Source: Actinophytocola sp963840275
GTDB taxonomy: Bacteria; Actinomycetota; Actinomycetes; Mycobacteriales; Pseudonocardiaceae
NCBI GenBank assembly: GCA_963840275.1
Contig: CAWIYK010000002.1
Span: 558,001-622,000 of the forward strand
Direction: 5' to 3'
DNA: 64,000 nt
In this document: one piece after another, positions 33,043-42,108 of the stretch
Layout: each line of letters starts with the position of its first letter
Position numbering within the stretch: position 1 is the stretch's first letter
Notes under the pieces: model-generated
What the model was told of the DNA's origin: nothing
The model's input: the letters and a program-made list of their open reading frames with translations, nothing else
The model's database searches: none
Translations under genes and position numbers: made by a program

Positions 33043-33818
33043 CCCCTGATCTGGTGGTGCGACTGACCGATGTCCGGAAGACCTACGGCGGCAAGCGCAA
33101 CAGCGTCACCGCCCTCGACGGCGTCACCATCGGTTTCCCGAGGGCCAGCTTCACCGCCGTCATGGGCCCGTCCGGTTCCGGCAAGAGCACGTTCCTGCAC
33201 TGCGCGGCCGGCCTCGACCGGCCGACCAGCGGCTCGGTGCTGATCGAGGACGACGAGCTGAGCACGCTGTCCGAGACGGACCTGACGAGGCTGCGTCGCG
33301 ACCGGGTCGGCTTCGTCTTCCAGGCGTTCAACCTGTTGCCCGCGTTCAGCGTGCAGGACAACGTGACGCTGCCGCTGCGGCTCGCCGGTCGCCGCGTCAA
33401 GTCCGACGCCGTCCAGCGGGTGCTCGAGCAGGTCGGTCTCGCCGACCGCCGCAAGCACCTGCCCGGCGAGCTGTCCGGCGGCCAGCAGCAGCGCGTGGCG
33501 ATCGCCCGCGCGCTGATCACCCGCCCGGCCGTGATGTTCGCCGACGAGCCGACCGGCGCGCTCGACACCCGCACCGCCCGCGACGTGCTGAACCTGCTGC
33601 GGGCCTCGGTGACCTCCGCCGGTCAGACCGTCGTGATGGTGACCCACGACCCCGTCGCCGCGTCCTACGCCGACCGGGTCGTGTTCCTCGCCGACGGCCG
33701 CCTGGTCGGCGAGCTGCGCAACCCGACCGCCGAGGCGGTCGCCGAGCGCATGACGCACCTCGGCGCGTGGGCCGACGAGCCCGCAGCGGCGGCCGTGCCA
33801 TCCCTGGGAGCGCACTGA
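33039..33818 (+). CDS. ABC transporter ATP-binding protein (MacB/LolD type)
   Basis: A 259-residue ATPase with Walker A MGPSGSGKST, Q-loop FVFQAFNLLPAF, signature ELSGGQQQRVAIARAL, Walker B VMFADEPTGALD and the switch histidine in VMVTHDP. This is the MacB/LolD/FtsE subgroup, which works with FtsX-like permeases. Its stop overlaps the permease start (TGATG). The substrate is not defined: lipoprotein, peptide or antibiotic export are all possible. Confidence 0.94.
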   Translation: MTPDLVVRLTDVRKTYGGKRNSVTALDGVTIGFPRASFTAVMGPSGSGKSTFLHCAAGLDRPTSGSVLIEDDELSTLSETDLTRLRRDRVGFVFQAFNLLPAFSVQDNVTLPLRLAGRRVKSDAVQRVLEQVGLADRRKHLPGELSGGQQQRVAIARALITRPAVMFADEPTGALDTRTARDVLNLLRASVTSAGQTVVMVTHDPVAASYADRVVFLADGRLVGELRNPTAEAVAERMTHLGAWADEPAAAAVPSLGAH

Positions 33819-36346
33819 TGTTGCGGATCGCGTTGCGGACCATGCGGTTCCGCAAGGGCGCGTTCGTCGCGACGTTCCTGTCGATGACGTTCGGCGCCGT
33901 GCTGGTGCTCACCTGCGGCGGGCTCATGGAGACCGGGATCCGTGGCGACGTGCCGGCGCAGCGACTGGCCGCCACGCAGTTCGTCGTCACCGGCGACCAG
34001 TCGTGGGAGCTGCCGAAGGAGGACCCGGCCGACCCGGAGGAGGACACCGACACCGCGGAGCTGGGTGAGCGGGTCCGGCTGCCGGCGGACCTGGTCGCGG
34101 ACCTCGAGCGGGTGCCGGGCGTGTCCTCGGTGGTCGGCGACGTGTCGGTGCCGGCGAGCCTGGTGGGCGACGACGGGCTGACGGCCATGAGCGGCCACGG
34201 CTGGGCCTCGGCCGAGCTGACGCCGTACAAGCTCACCAAGGGCTCGGAACCGTCGGCGGGCGACGTCGTGCTGGACGAGACGTCGGGCCTCGCCGTCGGG
34301 GACCGCGTCCGGTTCGCAGTCCGCGACACCACCGAGACGTTCACCGTGTCCGGGCTCGCCGAGGGCCACTCGCGGGAGTCGGCCGTCTTCTTCTCCGCGG
34401 GCGACATCGACCGGCTCGCCGGTCACCCCGGCCTCGTCGACCTGATCGGCGTGCGGGCCGACGGCGACCTCGCGGCCGTGCAGGAGCGGCTCGGCCGGGT
34501 GCTCGACGGCCGGCACGCCACCCTGCTGAGCGGCGCGGAGCGGGGCAGCGCCGAGTTCCCGGACGCCGGCGAGTCCGGCGAGGGCCTGGTCGTGCTGGCC
34601 GCCGTGTTCGGCGGGCTCGCGACGATGGTCGCGCTGTTCGTGGTGTCCACGACGCTGGGCCTGTCGATCCAGCAGCGCGGTCGTGAGCTGGCGCTGCTGC
34701 GGGCCGTCGGCACCACCCCCGGGCAGCTGCGCCGGATGGTGATCGGCGAGGCGATGTTCATGTCGGTCTTCGCGACCGGGCTCGGCTGCCTGCTCGGTGG
34801 GTTCATCGGCGAGTGGCTGTTCGACCAGCTCGCGGAGAACGGTGTCGTGCCGATCGCGATGGTCCACCACTCCGGCCGGCTGCCGATGACCGTCGCCGTG
34901 GGCGTCGGGCTGGTCAGCTCGTTCGTGGCGGCGCTCGTCGCCGGCCGGCGCGCGGCCCGCACCCGGCCGACCGAGGCGCTGGCCGACGCCGCCATCCAGC
35001 GGCAGTGGCTGAGCTGGTTCCGCGTGGTGCTCGCGGTGACGGCGTTCGCCGGCGGGATCGCGTTGTTCATCGTGACGATCGCGGTGATGACCGGACCGGT
35101 CGCGGCGAGCACGGCTGGTCCGTCGGTGATGCTGTGGGCGGTCGCCCTCGCGCTGGTCGCGCCGGGCGTGACGAAGGTGCTGCTCGCGGTGCTGCGGGCG
35201 CCGGTCCGGGCGTTCACCGGTACCGCCGGCTACCTGGCGACGCTGTCGACGAAGACCCGCGCGGTGCGGATGGCCGCGGTGGTCACGCCGATCATGCTGG
35301 CGACCGGCATGGCGACGGCGAACATCTACCTGCAGACCACGTCGGTGGCGGTGGCGAACGAGGCGTTCGTGGAGAACCTGCGTGCCGACCTGGTGCTGTC
35401 GTCCGCGACCGGCGGGCTCGCACCCGAGCTGGTCGACGAGGTGCGGCGGGTGCCGGGCGTCGAGGCGGCGTCGGAGTTCGCGACGAGCGAGGTGTATGTG
35501 GCGGCGCCGTTCGACAAGTCGCTGTCCGAGGACGGCAGGCCGGTGCAGGGCGTGAGCGCCGAGGGCGTCGCCGCGACCACCGCGATCCGGCCGAGCGCGG
35601 GGTCGCTGTCCGAGCTGACGGGGAACACGGTCGTGTTGCCGGCGGACCAGGCGACCGGCATCGACCGGGGCGTCGGCGACACGATCACCATGCGCATGGG
35701 TGACGGCGCGGACGTGGACGTGCGGATCGTCGCGCTGTACCCGGCGCGGGAGGGCTTCGAGACGCTGCTGATGCCGGCCGAGCTGGTGGCGGCGCACACG
35801 ACGGCCGGGCTGCCGGCGCAGATCATGGTCCGCACGAGCGGCGACGTGGCGTCGGTGTCCGAGGCGCTGAGCTCGCTCGTCGCCGACCGGCCGGGGGTCG
35901 TCGTCGCCGACCGGGACGCACTGGTCGCGAGCAACGCGGAGGACCAGGAGGTCGGGGCGTGGATCAACTACCTGATGGCCGGGATGATCATCGCCTACAC
36001 CGCGATCTCCGTGGTGAACAGCCTCGTCCTGTCGACGACCGCGCGGCGTAGGGAGTTCGGGCTGCAGCGGCTCACCGGCTCCACGCGGGGTCAGGTGCTG
36101 CGGATGATGACCGTCGAGTCCGGGCTCGCGACGGTGATCGGGGTGTTCCTCGGGACGCTCGTCGCGGCCACGACCTTGGTGCCGTTCACGCTGGTCACGG
36201 ACGGTTCTCTCGTGCCGACCGGCCCGATCTCGGTGTACCTCGGCGTGGTCGGCGCGGTCGCGGTGCTCACCTTCGGCTCGGCCCTCGGCTCGACGTGGGT
36301 CGGCCTGAGAACGCGACCGGTGGAGGCGGCTGTCGCACCCGCCTGA
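33818..36346 (+). CDS. FtsX/MacB-like ABC transporter permease
   Basis: An 842-residue permease with two FtsX modules. An N-terminal helix (ALRTMRFRKGAFVATFLSM) and a large extracytoplasmic domain (about 45-245) lead to a three-helix bundle (about 250-400). A second copy follows, with its own extracytoplasmic domain (about 510-700) and C-terminal helices containing TTARRREFGLQRLTGSTRGQVLRMM. It has GGGAG upstream and overlaps the ATPase stop by 1 bp. These exporters act mechanically on periplasmic or membrane substrates. Confidence 0.92.
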   Translation: MLRIALRTMRFRKGAFVATFLSMTFGAVLVLTCGGLMETGIRGDVPAQRLAATQFVVTGDQSWELPKEDPADPEEDTDTAELGERVRLPADLVADLERVPGVSSVVGDVSVPASLVGDDGLTAMSGHGWASAELTPYKLTKGSEPSAGDVVLDETSGLAVGDRVRFAVRDTTETFTVSGLAEGHSRESAVFFSAGDIDRLAGHPGLVDLIGVRADGDLAAVQERLGRVLDGRHATLLSGAERGSAEFPDAGESGEGLVVLAAVFGGLATMVALFVVSTTLGLSIQQRGRELALLRAVGTTPGQLRRMVIGEAMFMSVFATGLGCLLGGFIGEWLFDQLAENGVVPIAMVHHSGRLPMTVAVGVGLVSSFVAALVAGRRAARTRPTEALADAAIQRQWLSWFRVVLAVTAFAGGIALFIVTIAVMTGPVAASTAGPSVMLWAVALALVAPGVTKVLLAVLRAPVRAFTGTAGYLATLSTKTRAVRMAAVVTPIMLATGMATANIYLQTTSVAVANEAFVENLRADLVLSSATGGLAPELVDEVRRVPGVEAASEFATSEVYVAAPFDKSLSEDGRPVQGVSAEGVAATTAIRPSAGSLSELTGNTVVLPADQATGIDRGVGDTITMRMGDGADVDVRIVALYPAREGFETLLMPAELVAAHTTAGLPAQIMVRTSGDVASVSEALSSLVADRPGVVVADRDALVASNAEDQEVGAWINYLMAGMIIAYTAISVVNSLVLSTTARRREFGLQRLTGSTRGQVLRMMTVESGLATVIGVFLGTLVAATTLVPFTLVTDGSLVPTGPISVYLGVVGAVAVLTFGSALGSTWVGLRTRPVEAAVAPA

Positions 36347-36358
36347 CATCCGGTCGGC

Positions 36359-36393
36359 ACTCACGGGCGGTCCTTCACGGGCCGCCCGTGAGT
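36359..36393 (+). terminator. Stem-loop terminator after the ABC permease
   Basis: Perfect 12-bp arms ACTCACGGGCGG and CCGCCCGTGAGT with an 11-base loop, starting 13 bp after the stop. Confidence 0.8.
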
Positions 36394-36471
36394 GCGTTTG
36401 GATTCCCGTACAACCTCACGCGGGGGACCCCGTGTGACTACTCCGTCAAGGGCGCCGCACGGGGAGATTCG

Positions 36472-36981
36472 ATGGATGATCACGAGCAGCAGGAGTTCAC
36501 CGCCTACTTCGCGAGCAAGGCGGGCGCCATGCGCGGTACCGCCTACCTGCTGTGCGGCGACTGGCATCGGGCCGAGGACCTCGTTCAGACCACCTTCGTG
36601 AAGCTGTACCGCGCCTGGCACCGGGTCGCCGCGCGCGAGGTGCTCGACGCCTACACGCGCCAGATTCTCGTGCGCACGTTCCTGAACGAGAACCGCCGCG
36701 GGTTCTTCTTCCGCGAGACGCCGACGGCCGACAACGCCGATCGCGCCGATCGCGCCGCGCCCACCGGCGGCAGCGCCGAGGACCGGCTGGTGCTGCTCCG
36801 GGCGCTGACGAAGGTGCCGCCCCGGCAACGCGCGGCGCTGGTCATGCGCTTCTGGGAGGACCTGTCCGTCGACGAGACGGCCAAGGCCATGGGCTGCACC
36901 GCGGGAACCGTGAAGAGCCAGACGTCCCACGGCCTCGAGAACCTGCGGGACCTCGTCCCCACCGCGAACTTCGTCGACTAG
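36472..36981 (+). CDS. SigE-family ECF RNA polymerase sigma factor (second cassette)
   Basis: This 169-residue group 4 sigma factor has region 2 with GTAYLLCGDWHRAEDLVQTTFVKLYRAW and region 4 with VPPRQRAALVMRFWEDLSVDETAKAMGCTAGTVKSQ. The ATG at 36472 (MDDHEQQEF) is supported by GGGGAG about 6 bp upstream. It is followed 7 bp later by a membrane protein with the same layout as the partner at 4559, so the window holds two paralogous cassettes. Confidence 0.92.
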   Translation: MDDHEQQEFTAYFASKAGAMRGTAYLLCGDWHRAEDLVQTTFVKLYRAWHRVAAREVLDAYTRQILVRTFLNENRRGFFFRETPTADNADRADRAAPTGGSAEDRLVLLRALTKVPPRQRAALVMRFWEDLSVDETAKAMGCTAGTVKSQTSHGLENLRDLVPTANFVD

Positions 36982-36988
36982 GAGAGCC

Positions 36989-37885
36989 ATGAACGAGCAG
37001 GAGTTTCGACACGCCCTCCACGACACCATGACGGCGGCCGCCGCGCCGCCGCCCATGAGCGAGACGCCGGTGCTGGAGGCGGCCCGGCGGGCACAGCGGC
37101 GCCGGAAGGCCAGGTGGGCCGGCGCGGGCAGCGCCGCCGCCGTGGCGGTCGTCGCGCTCGTCGCGATCGTCGTCGGGGGCGGCTCCGGCAACGACGTGCC
37201 CGGCGTGCCGGTCGGCGGTTCCGGCACACCGACCGCGAGCGCGGGTGGCGAGACCAACGGCGGTTCTGCCGTCCCGACCGCGAGCGCGGGGGGCGGGACC
37301 AAGGACACCGAGCCGTCGTGGCCGAACGGTCAGACCGACCGCACGGCGCGCTCCGGCCCCCGGTTCGACCAGGGGGAGGCGCTGCTCGGCGAGGTGACCG
37401 CGGTGGTGCCGGCCGGGTTCGGCGCCCCGGACGACCTCGACTACGCGGAACCGGGCTACTCGGGCCCGCTGCGGTTCAGCCAGTCGCAGTACGTCGACAC
37501 GGTCGACGGGGTCGAGGTCTGGGAGTACCAGGGCGTTCAGCCGGTCACCAAGGACGGCGGCGTCGGTGAGCTGTTCGTCCAGGTGACGAGCCCGGGCAAC
37601 CTGATGACGGGGGACGGGTGCGACCTCCGGCCCACGCTGTGGGGGCTCGAGGGCGACTGTCACGAGAAGGTCGTGGACGGCAAGCGCGTCGGGGTGTTCG
37701 ACGCGAAGGACGACAGCGGGAACTTCGACACGTGGGCCGGGTACCGCTACGCGGACGGGACCGTGGTGTTCATCGCCCAGTCGCTCGACTATCCGGGCTC
37801 GGCGAAGCCGGCCATCTCGTCGCCGCCGCTGTCGCCCGACCGGCTTGCCGAGCTGGCCGTGGACGCGAGGTTCCCACCCGAATAG
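36989..37885 (+). CDS. Single-pass membrane protein paired with the second sigma factor
   Basis: A 298-residue protein with an N-terminal cytoplasmic part (MNEQEFRHALHDTM), a basic ARRAQRRRKARW stop, one transmembrane helix (about 45-65), a Gly/Thr-rich linker with the duplicated unit PTASAGG, and an extracytoplasmic domain (about 120-298) with two cysteines. It has no zinc anti-sigma motif. By position and topology it is the likely membrane co-regulator of the adjacent sigma factor. This remains an inference shared with the cassette at 4024-5389. Confidence 0.7.
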   Translation: MNEQEFRHALHDTMTAAAAPPPMSETPVLEAARRAQRRRKARWAGAGSAAAVAVVALVAIVVGGGSGNDVPGVPVGGSGTPTASAGGETNGGSAVPTASAGGGTKDTEPSWPNGQTDRTARSGPRFDQGEALLGEVTAVVPAGFGAPDDLDYAEPGYSGPLRFSQSQYVDTVDGVEVWEYQGVQPVTKDGGVGELFVQVTSPGNLMTGDGCDLRPTLWGLEGDCHEKVVDGKRVGVFDAKDDSGNFDTWAGYRYADGTVVFIAQSLDYPGSAKPAISSPPLSPDRLAELAVDARFPPE

Positions 37886-37901
37886 CTCGCCTCCCCGGAT
37901 C

Positions 37902-37947
37902 GGTCAGGCGCAGACCTGCGCACAAAGATCCGCAGGCCGCCCTGACC
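37902..37947. terminator. Bidirectional terminator between convergent genes
   Basis: Nested arms GGTCAGG/CCTGACC and CCTGCG/CGCAGG form a two-part stem between the membrane-protein gene and the response regulator. Confidence 0.65.
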
Positions 37948-37981
37948 CGTGGGTGGCCGACGGTGTCGCGTCGTCGGCCGC

Positions 37982-38614
37982 TCACCGGTTCGGGCGGCGG
38001 GCTATCCACGCCACCGCCTGGGTACGGCGTTCCATGCCCAGCTTCGCGAGCACCGACGTCACGTAGTTCTTCACGGTCTTCTCCGCCAGGAACAGCCGTT
38101 CCGCGATCTGGCGGTTCGTGAGGCCCTCGCCCATCAGTTCCAGCACGTGCCGCTCCCGTTCGGTGAGCGCGTCCAGCTCGTCGGTCTCCGCGGAGCGGCG
38201 CATCCGCTCCAGCACGCGGGCCGTGGTCACCGGGTCGAGCAGCGACCGGCCGGCCGCGACCTCCCGCACGGCGTCGACCAGGTCCTGCCCGCGGACCTGT
38301 TTCAGCAGGTAGCCCGACGCCCCGGCCATGATCGCCTCGACGAGCGCGCGTTCGTCGTCGAACGCGGTCAGCACCAGGCACCGCGGCGGGTCGTCCAACG
38401 CCCGCAGGGCACGGCACAGCGACACCCCGTCGCCGTCGGGCAGCCGGACGTCGACCACCACCACGTCCGGGGTGGTCGCGGCGACTCGGACGAGCGCCTC
38501 CGCGACGCCGCCCGCCTCGGCGACCACCTCGATGCCGGGCTCGCCGTCGAGCAGGTCCCGCAGCCCGCGACGCACCACCTCGTGGTCGTCGACGAGCGCC
38601 ACCCTCACGGCCAT
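37982..38614 (-). CDS. NarL/DevR-type response regulator
   Basis: A 210-residue regulator with a receiver domain (about 1-120; ALVDDHEVVRRGL, phosphoacceptor in DVVVVDVRLPDGDG, LVLTAFDDE, GYLLKQ) and a LuxR-type helix-turn-helix (LTERERHVLELMGEGLTNRQIAERLFLAEKTVKNYV). The FLAEKTVKNYV recognition helix is close to that of mycobacterial DevR/DosR. No kinase is adjacent. The DevS-like GAF kinase at 31733 is the nearest candidate partner, and it lies next to cytochrome bd genes. Confidence 0.9.
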   Translation of the reverse strand: MAVRVALVDDHEVVRRGLRDLLDGEPGIEVVAEAGGVAEALVRVAATTPDVVVVDVRLPDGDGVSLCRALRALDDPPRCLVLTAFDDERALVEAIMAGASGYLLKQVRGQDLVDAVREVAAGRSLLDPVTTARVLERMRRSAETDELDALTERERHVLELMGEGLTNRQIAERLFLAEKTVKNYVTSVLAKLGMERRTQAVAWIARRPNR

Positions 38615-38623
38615 GCCGCAAGA

Positions 38624-39367
38624 CTATTGCGTCGCGATCCCCAGCATCGTGCGCAGCTTGCCGATCACCCAGCGGTTGCCGTCGAGCTGGACCACGTCGT
38701 CGCCCGCGCGCCGCCACACCCACCGCAGCACCGCGTCGGGGGCACCGAACACGCCGGCCTCCGGATCGGACTGCCCGCGCTCGACGGTGATCTCGGTCGG
38801 CCCGAGCTGCACCTGCCAGCCCGCGCCGCCGGTGTCGATCTGCACGGTGCGGCCGTCGCACTCCGGGAGGTGCTCGCCGAGCTCCTCCGGGTACTCGACC
38901 GAGCCGTAGACGAGGAAGCGCACCAACAGCTCGTCGATCCCGTCCTCAGCGAGGTCGGTGGGGATCGGCGCGTGCGCGACACCCGCCGCCAGCTCCGCGT
39001 CGAGGCGGTGGATCACGGTCTCCTGCGCCATCCGCCGGAACCAGAAGCCGACGGTCTGGTCCGGCTCGTACCAGGTGAGCGCATGGTCGGTGGGCTTGCG
39101 GGCGGTGAGCTCGCCGACCAGCTGCCGGTAGGCGTCGTCGAGCGCGCCGAGCACGTCGGTGCCGAGGTCGGGCGGCCACGGCGCCGGCCACCTGCCGTTG
39201 CGCATCGTCTCGGTCTTGTGCAGGTACACGTGGGCCACGTGCCGGACGAGGTCGACACCCGTCCAATCGGGGCAGCTGGGCACCCGCTCGTCCAACGCCG
39301 TCTCGGCGACCTCACGCAGCCGCACGTAGTCGGCCTCGAGGCACTCCAGGTATCGCTGCTCGTGCAC
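38624..39367 (-). CDS. Mycothiol-dependent maleylpyruvate isomerase-family protein
   Basis: This 247-residue DinB-like metalloprotein of the MDMPI family starts VHEQRYLECLEADYVRLREVA. A metal-site region DLVRHVAHVYLHKTETM and the second histidine segment QETVIHRLDAELAAG follow, then a C-terminal SCP2-like part (APDAVLRWVWRRAGD). Family members use mycothiol or act as uncharacterised DinB proteins. Start is GTG at 39367, or TTG at 39379. No gentisate genes are adjacent, so the exact reaction is uncertain. Confidence 0.85.
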   Translation of the reverse strand: MHEQRYLECLEADYVRLREVAETALDERVPSCPDWTGVDLVRHVAHVYLHKTETMRNGRWPAPWPPDLGTDVLGALDDAYRQLVGELTARKPTDHALTWYEPDQTVGFWFRRMAQETVIHRLDAELAAGVAHAPIPTDLAEDGIDELLVRFLVYGSVEYPEELGEHLPECDGRTVQIDTGGAGWQVQLGPTEITVERGQSDPEAGVFGAPDAVLRWVWRRAGDDVVQLDGNRWVIGKLRTMLGIATQ

Positions 39368-39406
39368 CCGAACACCCAACCACGGAGCACCGACAATTGC
39401 CGCTGA

Positions 39407-40348
39407 TTACAGCTTGCGCAGGCGGACGCGGCTGATCCGGTGGTCGGCGTCCTTGCGGAGCACCAGCGACGCGCGCGGCCGGGTCGGCAGGATGTTCCGC
39501 ACCAGGTTCGGCTCGTTGATCTTCTGCCAGAGCTTGGTCGCCTCGGCGGCCGCGGCGTCGTCGGACAGCGACGCGTAGTGGTGGAAGTGCGAGTCCGGGT
39601 CGGCGAACGCCGTGTCGCGCAGGGTCCGGAACCGCTCTACGTACCAGCGGGCGATGTCCTCGGTGTGCGCGTCGACGTAGATCGAGAAGTCGAACAGGTC
39701 GGCGACCGTCAGCCCCTGGCCGGGGAGCAGCACGTTCAGCCCCTCGACGATGAGGATGTCCGGCTTGCGCACGACCTGCGACTCGCCGGGCACGATGTCG
39801 TAGGCGAGGTGCGAGTAGACGGGCGCCTGCACCTCGGGCACCCCGGACTTCACGTCGGTGATGAACCGCAGCAGGCCGCGGCGGTCGTAGCTCTCCGGGA
39901 AGCCCTTGCGGCTCATCATGCCGCGCCGGATCAGGTCCGCCTTCGGCCACAGGAACCCGTCGGTCGTCACCAGGTCGACGTGCGGGTGGTCGGGCCAGCG
40001 GGCCAGCAGCGTCTGCAGCAGCCGCGCGGTGGTCGACTTGCCGACCGCGACGCTCCCGGCGATCCCGATGACGAACGGCACCTGCTTGGCCGCCGCCGGG
40101 TCGTCGCCGAGGAACGCGGTCGTCGCCGCGTACAGCCGCTGCGCGGCCGCCACCCGCAGGCTGATCAGGCGCGACAGCGGCAGGTAGACGTCGACGACCT
40201 CCTCGAGGTCGACCGGGTCGCCGAGCCCGCGCAGCCGCACCAGCTCCTCGAGCGACAGCGTCAGCGGCGTGGCGCGGCGCAGCTCCCGCCACTGCTCGCG
40301 ACGCAGCTCCACGTAAGGGCTGAGGTCGCGGCTGGTCTTCACCGGCAC
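39407..40348 (-). CDS. coaA: Type I pantothenate kinase
   Basis: A 313-residue kinase catalysing the first committed step of coenzyme A synthesis, phosphorylation of pantothenate. The P-loop GSVAVGKST is at about 98-106. Further signatures are LVTTDGFLWPK, RKGFPESYDRRGLLRF, PVYSHLAYDIVPGE and ILIVEGLNVL. Length and motifs are normal for CoaA. It is divergent from a small acetyltransferase gene. Confidence 0.97.
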   Translation of the reverse strand: MPVKTSRDLSPYVELRREQWRELRRATPLTLSLEELVRLRGLGDPVDLEEVVDVYLPLSRLISLRVAAAQRLYAATTAFLGDDPAAAKQVPFVIGIAGSVAVGKSTTARLLQTLLARWPDHPHVDLVTTDGFLWPKADLIRRGMMSRKGFPESYDRRGLLRFITDVKSGVPEVQAPVYSHLAYDIVPGESQVVRKPDILIVEGLNVLLPGQGLTVADLFDFSIYVDAHTEDIARWYVERFRTLRDTAFADPDSHFHHYASLSDDAAAAEATKLWQKINEPNLVRNILPTRPRASLVLRKDADHRISRVRLRKL

Positions 40349-40386
40349 GTCAACAGACGTTAGGCCGTCGTGGCATTTTGAGCACT

Positions 40387-40887
40387 GTGACCCATTACAC
40401 GCTCCGGCGCCTGGCGCCGGCGGACAAGCCCGTCGTCACCCCGCTGCTCGTGCGCGAGTGGGGCGCGGTCGAGGTGGTGGCGCTGTCGATCGGCGGGATG
40501 GTCGACGCCTCCGCGCTGCCCGGGTGGCTCGCGGAGTCCGACGGCGAGGTGGTGGGGCTGCTCACCTACCTCGTCGCGGGGGACACCGTCGAGCTGGTGA
40601 CGATCAACGCGTTCGCCGGCGGCGGGATCGGCGCCGCACTGCTCGGCGCGCTCGTCGACGAGTGCCGTGGCACCGGCGTGCGCCGGATCCGGCTCACCAC
40701 GACCAACGACAACACTCGCGCGCTGCGGTTCTACCAGCGGGCCGGCTTCCGGCTGAGCGCGCTGCGCGTCGACGCCGTGACCGAGTCGAGAAGGCTCAAG
40801 CCGCAAATTCCGGTCGTGGGGCTGGACGGCATTCCGATTCGCGACGAGCTGGAACTGACGATGGAACTGACGGTGAAATTGCAATAA
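40387..40887 (+). CDS. GNAT-family acetyltransferase
   Basis: A 166-residue single GNAT domain. The acetyl-CoA loop lies in FAGGGIGAALLGALVDECRGTGVRRI and the conserved TTNDNTRALRFYQRAGFRLS closes the fold. The substrate is unknown. The GTG at 40387 is preferred; a TTG at 40378 is in frame. It converges on the SCO5389-family gene with a terminator between them. Confidence 0.88.
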   Translation: MTHYTLRRLAPADKPVVTPLLVREWGAVEVVALSIGGMVDASALPGWLAESDGEVVGLLTYLVAGDTVELVTINAFAGGGIGAALLGALVDECRGTGVRRIRLTTTNDNTRALRFYQRAGFRLSALRVDAVTESRRLKPQIPVVGLDGIPIRDELELTMELTVKLQ

Positions 40888-40906
40888 ATGCATATGTCGG
40901 CGGTGG

Positions 40907-40933
40907 AAAAGGGAGCCGCGAGGGCTCCCCTTT
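40907..40933. terminator. Bidirectional terminator with A/T flanks
   Basis: AAAAGGGAGCC-GCGAG-GGCTCCCCTTT forms a stem with flanking A and T runs between convergent genes. It resembles a classical intrinsic terminator. Confidence 0.85.
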
Positions 40934-40934
40934 C

Positions 40935-41321
40935 TCAGCAGTTCACTAATTCGGGGTTCTGGTTGAGCAGCTGGGCACGGGGGCTGATGAACTCGGCGTA
41001 GGCCTTGTGGGCCGCCGGGTCGAACAGGGCGAGGCGGTGGCAGTTCTGGAACGCGAGGCGGACGTTGAAGTGCCGCTCGACCGCCGCGCGCATCGCATCG
41101 CTGCCGACCAGGCGCAGCAGCTGCCCGCGAGCTGCCTCGTCCGGCGGCTCCTTCCGGTTGTCGGCGAAGGGCCCGCCGCCGGTGGAGAGCTGCTCGGCGA
41201 CATCGGTGACCACGGACCACGCATAGGGCAGCGAGTCACGGATGCAGGCGATGAAATCGTCGTCGGACACCGGACCCTGCTGGGCTTTCTCCAGCAGGTC
41301 CGCGGGTACCGTTAACGACAT
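40935..41321 (-). CDS. SCO5389 family protein
   Basis: The 128-residue cytoplasmic protein matches what I recall of Streptomyces SCO5389: MSLTVPADLLEKAQQGPVSDDDF, SLPYAWSVVTDVAEQL, GPFADNRKEPPDEAARGQLLRL, HFNVRLAFQNCHRLALF and the C-terminal RAQLLNQNPELVNC. The ATG at 41321 has GGAGG upstream. The molecular role of the family is not known to me. Confidence 0.85.
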   Translation of the reverse strand: MSLTVPADLLEKAQQGPVSDDDFIACIRDSLPYAWSVVTDVAEQLSTGGGPFADNRKEPPDEAARGQLLRLVGSDAMRAAVERHFNVRLAFQNCHRLALFDPAAHKAYAEFISPRAQLLNQNPELVNC

Positions 41322-41475
41322 TCGACCTCCTTGCTCGGGGAATTCGGTCGTCACTCACTTAACCCGGCGGATCGAATTTTGGCGACCACCCAACGTGTGA
41401 ACTTGGGGAGCGGATTCGGTCACCGTCCGACGCGAGAGTTCGAATATTCGATATCTCCGGGAACGCCCGCCCGAG

Positions 41476-42108
41476 TCAGGCCGGTCGGGAAGGGCGGAAG
41501 ACCTCGTCCCACGCGGCCATCACCTGCCGGGCGCACACCGCGGGCGACACGCCGCCGACCCCGGTGCCCAGCCCGGGCAGCGCCATGGTCCGCACGACCG
41601 TGCGCACCGGCCGGTCGTCCTCGAGCCGGCCGTCGTGCCACAGGCGGAACACCGCGCGTGCCGCGAGGTAGGGGTGCACGGTGTCCGGCGGCAGCACCTC
41701 GCCCGGTTCCCGCATGGTCGGCGCGCTGATCAGCCACGCGGGCTCGGCGACGTCGGTCGGCACGATCACCGCCTGACCGACCGGTAACTCTCCGCCGTGA
41801 TAGGCGAGAACGGCACTCCGGACGTGTTGTTCGATCGAGGGAAACTCGCGGGCGTAGACGGCGTCGATCCCGCCGCGCATCCAGCCGTAGGAGTTCGCGG
41901 GGCTGACCACCGCCTGCGCCGGCACATCCAGGGTCGAGCCCCGGTGCACCGCCACGTCCGGACGCCCGTCGACGGCGGCTTCCCAAGCGTGGGCCAGCGG
42001 TTCCTCCACAGCGCACAGCACCAACCGAAGCGGTGCCGGCGCGTCTGTCTCGCCGGTCGTGGTACCCGCGGTCTCAGCCTCCTCAGCGGCGGTCACGGTT
42101 TCCAGCAT
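41476..42108 (-). CDS. Macro domain-containing protein
   Basis: A 210-residue protein with a macro-type ADP-ribose-binding fold. AQAVVSPANSYGWMRGGIDAVYAREFP contains the ligand-loop asparagine and glycine-rich turn, and MALPGLGTGVGGVSPAVCARQVMAAWDEV is the phosphate-binding loop. Members remove or bind ADP-ribose groups. The N-terminal 25 residues look disordered. It is divergent from pheA. Confidence 0.9.
   Translation of the reverse strand: MLETVTAAEEAETAGTTTGETDAPAPLRLVLCAVEEPLAHAWEAAVDGRPDVAVHRGSTLDVPAQAVVSPANSYGWMRGGIDAVYAREFPSIEQHVRSAVLAYHGGELPVGQAVIVPTDVAEPAWLISAPTMREPGEVLPPDTVHPYLAARAVFRLWHDGRLEDDRPVRTVVRTMALPGLGTGVGGVSPAVCARQVMAAWDEVFRPSRPA

Noticed and set aside
33665..36364. Very long minus-strand open frame (about 900 codons) opposite the ABC permease
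   Set aside because: His/Arg/Asp-rich composition is typical of a shadow of a high-GC gene; the plus strand encodes a clear FtsX permease.
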